From the NCBI GenBank assembly GCA_905215065.1, contig CAJMOF010000003.1, forward strand, positions 62,001 to 126,000: a DNA stretch of 64,000 nt, given 5' to 3'. Positions within the stretch are counted from its first letter, which is position 1. Every line of letters starts with the position of its first letter. Both the position numbers and the translations under genes were made by a program. The stretch comes from an uncultured bacterium. Lineage in GTDB: Bacteria > Actinomycetota > Coriobacteriia > Coriobacteriales > Coriobacteriaceae. This document shows positions 58,036 through 64,000 of the stretch, in pieces. The notes under the pieces are model-generated. The model was not told the DNA's origin and ran no database searches. It worked only from the letters and a program-made list of their open reading frames with translations.

Positions 58036-59788
58036 GGTCTAGGTATCCTCTCACGTCTGCTTCGTAGTCCTCGATAATCTGCGGCCCTGCCGCGCTAAAT
58101 TCAATTACGGTGTCGCCCACCAGGTCAAAGAGCGCCTCGTTGATGGTATCGACGAGCATGTCCTCGCTCTGCTCCGATTGCACTACCGCCGATTCCGCCT
58201 GTACTGCGTTGTGCTCGAGCAGCGCGCGGAGATAGGCGTCTGCGGCGGGCGCGAGTTCGTTCGTGGCGTCAGCGGGCGCAGCAGCTGCGAACGCGGGCGT
58301 CGGTGCGAGAAGCGGTGCTACGACACCAAACTGTTCGGTGGATATGGTCGGCTCGTCGGACTCGTCCTGCCCTGCGGCCGCCGCGACCGCCTCGACCGTC
58401 GCGGCGGCCGCAGGCTCGGCTTCCGGTTGCCCTGAGTCCGCTGCCTCGGCTTCTGCGGGCGCATCGTCCTCGCGCTCCTCGTCGATCAAAAGCGCCTCGC
58501 GCGTTTGCGCGGCGGCGCTCCGAATGTGCCCCAGCTGACTCAGATCGATATCGATCTTGACGGGCTGGTGTGCGGCGTCCCACGAAAGCCATGCCACAAT
58601 CTCGTCATCGATAATCTTGGCCAGATATTTGGGGACCTTTTCTTCCTTAAGGGGATGGGCGGGGTCCAGCGCCAGACGCAGGCGTTGGTCGCAGGCGCGC
58701 ATCATCTCACCGAGCTTGCTACTTTTTTGTCTGCTGCCGTGGATGCGCATGCATTCCCAAAAGCCGTTTTGGCAACGGTAGATGTGGATAGGATCTAGGC
58801 GATATTCGCAGTCCTCGTGGCGCTCGGGCGCAAAGAATACGGCCGACGCAAACATGGTGTAGGGCATGGCCGTCTCTTCCCCAAATAAACTCGCCACGAT
58901 GCCGGTCTTTCGGTGCGTGTCATAGTAGTGCGCCATGCGGACATACGCGGCGCACGCCACGTGGCGCAGATCGCGGTGGTGGCTGCGGTCGAGCCGCGAG
59001 TTACTTAGGTTATACGTGGAGAGGGCATTGATGGCGGCCATGAGTCGTTTCTCGCGCGCCTCGTCGGGCGGAAGGGGGAGTGTGGGCTCGGAGGCCTTGC
59101 GACGCTTGGGCGCCTGGTCCGACGGTGCCGGTGCTGGTACAAGGTCTCGTGCCGCGCGCCGCAGCTCGATAAGGGCGTTATCGAACATGACGGTTTTAGA
59201 GTCACGAAGCAGCTTGGGGTCGAGCCCGTGGAACACGGCGTAGTCCTGCAGCCACACGCGCGCAAACCGGTCGATGCCGGGCTCGAAGGCGCGATAGACA
59301 TCCCAAAAAGCCTTGATCTTGTTAAAACCATCGAGCGGATCATCTACGCCAATGCCGCAGATCAGCTCGTAGAGATACAAGAAGGCAAACGAGGTCGATG
59401 TCTCCTCGATATTCCCGCGGCGCACTTGGGCACGCCAGGTAAAGTAGCCGCGCAACTGCCGGTCGCTCATGGCGTTGTAGGTGGGAAAGTACGACTTAAA
59501 GGTGCCGTTGTAGGGACAGTCGTCCTCAAAGTCGGCCATCAGCAGGCCTTGGCGGTAGAAAAGTTCGGCTTCCGAAAGCCAACGGCCCGCGCCGCCCTTT
59601 GGGTCTTCTTGCCAACGCGATATCTCACGCATCTTGCGGTATTGGTCGGGGAGGAAGTTCTGCATCTGTCGGCCGGTCTTGAGAATCGGCTCGTCTGCGT
59701 AGATTTCGTTTGAGAAGCGGGCGGACTGATGGGTCCGAGCCTCGGCCATAATGCGCTCGATGAGCATCTTGATGTCCTGGTCGGCCAC
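58028..59788 (-). CDS. TerB-N/TerB-C domain protein
   Basis: A 586-residue protein. Residues 25-200 correspond to TerB-N (LSEAELFYRQGLLMADFEDDCPY and GYFTWRAQVRRGN), residues 410-525 are an acidic Ala/Glu-rich linker, and the last 60 residues are TerB-C (DTINEALFDLVGDTVIEF, IIEDYEADVRGYL). TerB-N/C proteins are reported in neighbourhoods with helicases and ATPases of proposed DNA-processing and stress systems. It leads the cassette and overlaps the next gene. No catalytic centre is seen; it may be a scaffold or sensor. The start codon has AGGAGGAG upstream. Confidence 0.85.
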   Translation of the reverse strand: MADQDIKMLIERIMAEARTHQSARFSNEIYADEPILKTGRQMQNFLPDQYRKMREISRWQEDPKGGAGRWLSEAELFYRQGLLMADFEDDCPYNGTFKSYFPTYNAMSDRQLRGYFTWRAQVRRGNIEETSTSFAFLYLYELICGIGVDDPLDGFNKIKAFWDVYRAFEPGIDRFARVWLQDYAVFHGLDPKLLRDSKTVMFDNALIELRRAARDLVPAPAPSDQAPKRRKASEPTLPLPPDEAREKRLMAAINALSTYNLSNSRLDRSHHRDLRHVACAAYVRMAHYYDTHRKTGIVASLFGEETAMPYTMFASAVFFAPERHEDCEYRLDPIHIYRCQNGFWECMRIHGSRQKSSKLGEMMRACDQRLRLALDPAHPLKEEKVPKYLAKIIDDEIVAWLSWDAAHQPVKIDIDLSQLGHIRSAAAQTREALLIDEEREDDAPAEAEAADSGQPEAEPAAAATVEAVAAAAGQDESDEPTISTEQFGVVAPLLAPTPAFAAAAPADATNELAPAADAYLRALLEHNAVQAESAVVQSEQSEDMLVDTINEALFDLVGDTVIEFSAAGPQIIEDYEADVRGYLDHE

Positions 59789-59875
59789 CGCTCCTCCTCT
59801 CGAACGCAGCTACGGTGACCTCATATCATAGCACAGCATCAAACAGATGTTCGAGATACCGCTACGTAGATAGAT

Positions 59876-60592
59876 TTAGAACAGGAGGGCGTAGATGACG
59901 GCGATGATGACGGAGGGAAGCATATTGGCAGTGCGGAAGGTCTGAGGACGGATAAGGTTGACGCCGACGCAGAAGATGAGCATGGAGCCTACGAGCGAAA
60001 GGCTGTCGAGGGCTGCCGTGGTCATGATGGGGGAGAGTGCACCGGCAAACAGCGTGATCGTCCCCTGGAACACGGCGACGGGCAGGGCGGAAAAGATGCA
60101 GCCGCGGCCAAGTGAGGCCGTCATGGTGCAGACGATGATGCAGTCCAGTGCGCCCTTGAGGGCAAGCGTTGACCAGTCGCCGAGCAGGCCGTCCTGAATC
60201 GATCCCACAATGGCCATGGCGCCGATGCACACGGTGAGCGAAGTCGAGACAAAAGCGTTGGTGAACTCGTTATCGCCCTCGCTGCCGGTTTTGCGCTTGA
60301 GCCATTCGCCAAGGTTCTCAATGGCGGCTTCCAAGTCGACGGCCTCGCCGATGAGCGAACCGAGCGCAAATGAGACGATGAGCATGGTGGTACCGGTGGT
60401 CGACAGCGCCTTTCCATCGATAAGGAGCATCTTTTGCATGGTGCCGCCAAGGCCGATAAACAGGACGCACAGCCCCGACGCTTTCATGAGCGTGTCTTGG
60501 ATACGCGGTGTGATAAAGCGACCGCCCGCTAATCCCAAAAGACCGCCCGCAACTAAAAGGACAACGTTGATGATTGTTCCCAAGCCCGGCAT
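59876..60592 (-). CDS. DUF554 membrane protein
   Basis: A 238-residue integral membrane protein with about seven hydrophobic segments and the family motifs GTIINVVLLVAGGLLGL, FIGLGGTMQKML and ALKGALDCIIVCTM. The family is widespread and proposed to be a transporter; function is not established. The start ATG follows AGGAGGGCTC; an in-frame extension upstream lacks a site. It lies 87 bases from the TerB gene. Confidence 0.88.
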   Translation of the reverse strand: MPGLGTIINVVLLVAGGLLGLAGGRFITPRIQDTLMKASGLCVLFIGLGGTMQKMLLIDGKALSTTGTTMLIVSFALGSLIGEAVDLEAAIENLGEWLKRKTGSEGDNEFTNAFVSTSLTVCIGAMAIVGSIQDGLLGDWSTLALKGALDCIIVCTMTASLGRGCIFSALPVAVFQGTITLFAGALSPIMTTAALDSLSLVGSMLIFCVGVNLIRPQTFRTANMLPSVIIAVIYALLF

Positions 60593-60710
60593 GAGCCCTC
60601 CTGTATTGATGCCAACGTGGCAATCGTAGCAGAATGGAATGCGAGACACATCGCGACTCATCTAATACGTTATATAAGTGGTATTAGCAACGACGCGCAG
60701 TATTTAAGCC

Positions 60711-62141
60711 TCAGGTGGTTGTCGGGACATAGGGATAGTAGTCAAAGCGCAGTGTCATAAGCCGCTGTGGGGATTCAATAGCCGCGGCGATGATATTGGC
60801 ATCGCGGGTACGATCAAACCCTTCGAGTTCGATCTGATACGAGACGTCTTGCATAATGTCCAGACGTCGCCAGGCTAGGAGTGTGTCGCCATCGAATTCC
60901 AAGGTCTTGCCTCCGTCTGGGGCAACGGCGTATAGGCGCAATTTAGCGGTGGTTGCAGGGTCGACAACCGTGACCTTTTTAATTTCGTTTCGAGTATTCT
61001 TGGCGCCCAACAAGGTGAGCAGTGTTGGGGCCACGACCTCGCCCGATGGCAAAAAGACGACTTCGATGGATTCAGGAAATGCGATGATGGCCGACTTGCG
61101 GACGGGCTGATTGGCGGCGGCAACTTCGATGCTTGCAGCGTCGATGACCTCCGTGTGGTCGAGCGCGGCAAACACGCAGCAGTTACCTTCATCGATTTCT
61201 TGAGGATCAGCAAGCCCCAGACTGTCCGCGAGCTCGGGATCGTTTTGATCGGTAGCGGGCTCATTCGGTGCTTCGAAAGAAGCTGGGACGCTGTTTGTCG
61301 GCGATGACGTGTCGCCCGCACCCGCTTCCTTGTCCGCGCTCTCTTCTTGTATGGTTGCGTTGATGGGTTCGTCGTTTGAGGGGAGCGTCTTGGCGTCAAG
61401 CGCGGAGGGGAGAATTCCGATGGCTCCGGATCCGTTCCACTCCATTTCGAGAAGCGCCGGGTCGGCAAGAATGCGTTGCCTGCTTTGCGCGTGGGCATCG
61501 ATTTCAATAGGGCCTGCCTCTATCCCTCGTGTAAGGCTGAGTGATCCGGCTGGCTTCTCGAAATGAGCGTCCGTGTCTTTGGTGCTGGCGGCGTAGAACA
61601 GCAGGGACGTTTCTCCCGCCGCGATGGCATCGGTGCCGGCTTTGGCCAGCCGCAACGATGCCGTGAATGAGAGGGTGGGCTGCGTGTCGTCTGCATTCGC
61701 GGCGGCGCAGCCCAGACATATACCGCCTCCTTTCTCGAAAAACGCACCGTCAAAGGCGACCTTCGCTCCGTTCGCCGAGTCATCGACCGAAGCGATGTCG
61801 ATGCGCAGCTCTAAATTGCATGGATCGCCATCTGCATCGAGCACAACCGAGCGCCACGTGCAGACGGCGCACCCCGCCTGGGAGCCGTTTACCTTGTTCG
61901 AACGATTGATATCCACGACTATCGAGCCGTCCGTATTACGACGAAGGCATCCCGAGGTTGAGATTGCGGCCTGTGCAATCGAAAAACGCTTACACGCAAT
62001 GGCGCTCGACGGATTTGGTGCGGAGCTTAGGGCTGCTGGTAAGGAGTCTGCTATGACGGGAGTCGCCCAAGCGGCGACAGGCGTTCCGGTTGCGAGCGCG
62101 CCGCAGAGTGCGACGACGGGCAAAAGGTTCTTCGATGCCAT
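60711..62141 (-). CDS. Secreted surface protein with cysteine pairs, unknown family
   Basis: A 476-residue exported protein. A signal peptide (LLPVVALCGALATGTPVAAWA) is followed by a region with several Cys (ACKRF, SGCLRR, GCAVCTW, CNLEL, GICLGCA), then a Glu/Asp/Ser-rich linker (about 270-310) and a C-terminal beta-rich part. No sortase motif or C-terminal membrane segment is present. Unknown family. The start ATG follows AGGAGACCCC. Last gene of the surface operon, after the small LAxTG protein. Confidence 0.6.
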   Translation of the reverse strand: MASKNLLPVVALCGALATGTPVAAWATPVIADSLPAALSSAPNPSSAIACKRFSIAQAAISTSGCLRRNTDGSIVVDINRSNKVNGSQAGCAVCTWRSVVLDADGDPCNLELRIDIASVDDSANGAKVAFDGAFFEKGGGICLGCAAANADDTQPTLSFTASLRLAKAGTDAIAAGETSLLFYAASTKDTDAHFEKPAGSLSLTRGIEAGPIEIDAHAQSRQRILADPALLEMEWNGSGAIGILPSALDAKTLPSNDEPINATIQEESADKEAGAGDTSSPTNSVPASFEAPNEPATDQNDPELADSLGLADPQEIDEGNCCVFAALDHTEVIDAASIEVAAANQPVRKSAIIAFPESIEVVFLPSGEVVAPTLLTLLGAKNTRNEIKKVTVVDPATTAKLRLYAVAPDGGKTLEFDGDTLLAWRRLDIMQDVSYQIELEGFDRTRDANIIAAAIESPQRLMTLRFDYYPYVPTTT

Positions 62142-62159
62142 GGGGTCTCCTTAGCTAAT

Positions 62160-62441
62160 TTAGTGCGGCCTATCCGTGTTTTGTTTCTGGCTGTGTTTGA
62201 TGTGCAGACCGAGGCCGGCGGTCCCCGCGCCTGCTGCTGTGGCACCTACTGCCAAGAGCCATCGTCTGTCGCCTGTCTGCGCCAACGGTTCCTCGCGGTC
62301 GCCGCGGTCGAGTTCCGAGAGATCGACCGTCACTTGCGTGGCGGCCTGTACCTGTTCTTGCTGGGCAAAGGCCATGGCTGGCCCAAACGCTAGGATGCTG
62401 ACGGTGGCGGCCAGGGCGATAGCCTTATGCCGTGTGCGCAC
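62160..62441 (-). CDS. Small sortase-anchored (LAQTGD) surface protein
   Basis: A 93-residue protein: signal peptide (RTRHKAIALAATVSILAFGPAMAFA), a short Gln/Asp-rich mature part, the sortase motif LAQTGD, a hydrophobic segment and basic tail. Its size and layout match the small LPxTG proteins of WxL gene clusters. The start is taken as the GTG inside the end of the preceding gene; a TTG ten codons upstream is the alternative. It overlaps the 199-residue gene by 17 bases. Confidence 0.7.
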   Translation of the reverse strand: MRTRHKAIALAATVSILAFGPAMAFAQQEQVQAATQVTVDLSELDRGDREEPLAQTGDRRWLLAVGATAAGAGTAGLGLHIKHSQKQNTDRPH

Positions 62442-63024
62442 CGGGCTCGACCGTCCAGGTGATCGTTGCAACCTGATCGCCTTCGCCGGTTACGCGGAAG
62501 ATGTCGCGCGTGACGCGGGCGACGTTTCCGCTTGTCTTGAGCTTAATTTTGTCCGTGCCGCCGGCAATGCCCTGGTAGCCCATGTCAAAGGCTGCATTCT
62601 TGGAAAGATCGAGGCCCGTCTCCTGCATTGCGGCGCTGGCGTTCTGGAGTGCGCCGTCGGGGCCGACCTTAAAGTCGATGGAATTCTGCGCGGTTCCGGC
62701 CTTGGCGTCGGCGGCAATGGTCCAGGTGTTCATGGCGTCGATCTTCATGTTGGTGACATGGATGCCGTAGGCCGAATGATTGTCGATGGTGGTCGCGTCT
62801 TCTGAGGGGCCCTGAAGCGTGCCGTCGGCCTTGGCGACGAAGGGAATAACCGTCGGAACTTTGAACTCTACGTTGTCGATCTCGGTCCTGACCATTACTT
62901 TCGTGGTTCCAACGCGCCCGGCTGCCAGAGCTGGCGTCGGGGCGGCGCCCATTGCGAGCGCGAGCGCGAGCCCTGCGCCCACGACGAGCGCTCTGGCTCC
63001 GTTCATGTTCCTGGTGATGTCCAT
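62425..63024 (-). CDS. Secreted WxL-like surface protein
   Basis: A 199-residue exported protein with a signal peptide (ALVVGAGLALALAMGAAPTPALA) and a beta-rich body. It carries two Trp-centred motifs, NTWTIAADAK and ATITWTVEPG, the latter resembling the C-terminal WxL signature for cell-wall binding, although the third position is Val rather than Leu. The start ATG follows AAAGGAACGACC. Together with the small anchored protein it recalls WxL loci. Family membership is uncertain. Confidence 0.6.
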   Translation of the reverse strand: MDITRNMNGARALVVGAGLALALAMGAAPTPALAAGRVGTTKVMVRTEIDNVEFKVPTVIPFVAKADGTLQGPSEDATTIDNHSAYGIHVTNMKIDAMNTWTIAADAKAGTAQNSIDFKVGPDGALQNASAAMQETGLDLSKNAAFDMGYQGIAGGTDKIKLKTSGNVARVTRDIFRVTGEGDQVATITWTVEPGAHTA

Positions 63025-63114
63025 GGTCGTTCCTTTCTATTCGCCGCGGGCCGTCCCCGCGATGATTGGACGAATGCTGGTGAATTGCGTGCGGTGCCGC
63101 GTCGGCCGAAAAAG

Positions 63115-63624
63115 CTAGTTCTCGGCTTGCTCAACCCGTACCCTGACACGTGTCGGATTGCCGTGGCTGTCGAGGGTCTTGGCATCGAGTGCCTGGATCT
63201 CGATGTATGCCTCGCCTTCTTTGATGTCGCCGGCGGGGCACGTCTCGATTGTCTTGCCGGTCTCGACCACACCGGATTCGTACATGGTCTCGTCGTTTTG
63301 GATGACGCGGAATCGCTGGGGAAATTTATTGTCTTGGACGTTTTGCACGTTGACGCGCAGCTTGCCGTCCTCCTGCAGCTGAGCGATCGGTGCGACCGAA
63401 ATCGTCATCATGTTGTCGCGGACGATGGCATCGAGCTCATCTTGGATTTCTTGTCGCGATTTACCCTCTGCCGTCGTGACTGAGGCGCCCGCTTCGGGCA
63501 CGGGCTGCGACTGCCAGGCGTATAGCCCTACGGCGATGAGGGCGCAGACGATAGCCAGACAGACAACGACGAGTTTCTTGCGACGCCCCAGTCCTGCGAG
63601 GCGGGGCGGCTTCTTCGCACTCAT
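63115..63624 (-). CDS. Membrane-anchored extracytoplasmic protein, unknown
   Basis: A 169-residue protein with a basic N-terminus (KKPPRLAGLGRRKK), one transmembrane helix (LVVVCLAIVCALIAVGLYAW) and a 130-residue outer domain with predicted beta strands (VTTAEGKSRQEIQDELDAI, then YIEIQALDAK). No family recognised. Its start overlaps the stop of the 98-residue gene (ATGA), pointing to coupled translation. A structural partner in the surface operon is likely. Confidence 0.62.
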   Translation of the reverse strand: MSAKKPPRLAGLGRRKKLVVVCLAIVCALIAVGLYAWQSQPVPEAGASVTTAEGKSRQEIQDELDAIVRDNMMTISVAPIAQLQEDGKLRVNVQNVQDNKFPQRFRVIQNDETMYESGVVETGKTIETCPAGDIKEGEAYIEIQALDAKTLDSHGNPTRVRVRVEQAEN

Positions 63625-63917
63625 GCGGCGTCCTTGGTGGTGTAGACACGTGCGAACGTGGACGGGTCCGCTCCAAAGAGCATGTGAAGCATCAGGCGGC
63701 GCGAGTAGATGAGCTCGTCAAAGTCGTGAGGGAGCTCGATGTCGTGGATACGCGCGATGTGGTGGGCGAGCGCCGAGAACGACTCGGGGTCGCAGATAAC
63801 ATCGGTGGTGACGTGGTAGACCGCCGTATCGGGGAACGCCTCTTCGTCGAAAGGCAGGAGATAGGGATCGTCGTCGACCTCGATGGCGACGCCGTACTGG
63901 GGCCAGTAATATGCCAT
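63621..63917 (-). CDS. Hypothetical cytoplasmic protein, first gene of the surface operon
   Basis: A 98-residue protein with an acidic start (AYYWPQYGVAIEVDDDPYLLPF) and a His/Asp-rich middle (ARIHDIELPHDFDELIYSRR). It resembles no family that I know; the IELPHDFDE and YSRRLMLHMLFG layout recalls conserved Coriobacteriia proteins. The start ATG follows GGGAGGTTCCC. First of five same-strand genes ending at 60711, so it may regulate or couple the surface operon. Confidence 0.55.
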   Translation of the reverse strand: MAYYWPQYGVAIEVDDDPYLLPFDEEAFPDTAVYHVTTDVICDPESFSALAHHIARIHDIELPHDFDELIYSRRLMLHMLFGADPSTFARVYTTKDAA

Positions 63918-64000
63918 GGGAACCTCCCTGCTTCTGGGGCCAAAACTTCTATCGGTTTTGGCTGTCGACGCCGACCGTATCAGCCGCTACTTGACCAATT

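Noticed and set aside
54170..59788. A complete BREX system
   Set aside because: No PglX methyltransferase, PglZ phosphatase or BrxC is encoded nearby; only BrxD-like and helicase components are seen.

Overview
The window looks like chromosomal DNA of a gut actinobacterium of the class Coriobacteriia, most likely Collinsella. The genes are GC-rich with GGAGG-type ribosome sites. There is a bifidobacterial-type bile salt hydrolase, sortase substrates with LAxTG rather than LPxTG signals, and several families of short intergenic inverted repeats. This assignment comes from gene content only; no rRNA, tRNA or CRISPR array was seen.

Layout. 1-4.5 kb: the start of an AAA ATPase, trmL, a COG0523 GTPase, an ArsC-like protein, a flavodoxin-fold reductase, an IS30-like remnant and a small membrane protein. 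4.7-9.1 kb: two related c-di-GMP proteins, one GGDEF only and one GGDEF plus EAL. 9.4-12.4 kb: a patatin and a thiamine salvage operon (thiM, MTH1187-type gene, thiE) behind a TPP riboswitch and terminator. 12.6-17.9 kb: HAD phosphatase, LysR regulator with a MetE-like methyltransferase, uracil permease, esterase. 18.1-23.4 kb: two tandem sortase-anchored surface proteins and a purine permease; the surface gene was duplicated together with the last codons of the permease. 23.5-31.6 kb: a peptide-deformylase-like protein lacking its catalytic Glu, bile salt hydrolase, Kup K+ transporter, a DMT exporter with divergent LysR, an HTH-aminotransferase fusion behind an operator array, and a second deformylase. 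31.8-36.2 kb: an RGG-box protein, a 420-bp island of inverted repeats, and pdxT-pdxS with divergent pdxR.

36.2-37.8 kb holds a PD-(D/E)XK-like nuclease gene bracketed by two 120-bp elements, with a third copy at 47.4 kb. The element ends carry stop codons in all three frames. 37.9-54.2 kb is mostly housekeeping: rubrerythrin, alcohol and aldehyde dehydrogenases, a HIRAN protein, phosphoesterase, DUF2130 protein, Ski2-like helicase, trmB, a methyltransferase, an XRE/DUF4097 membrane pair, elp3 and a spermidine-synthase-like protein. 54.2-59.8 kb is a three-gene cassette (TerB-N/TerB-C protein, BrxD-like ATPase, Lhr-like helicase) that resembles a defence or DNA-processing system. 59.9-63.9 kb carries a DUF554 membrane protein and a five-gene surface operon with a WxL-like protein and a small LAxTG anchor protein.

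The strongest candidates for something undescribed are the nuclease with its flanking 120-bp elements, the TerB/BrxD-like/Lhr-like cassette, the self-operator HTH-aminotransferase fusion, and the surface operon at the right edge.
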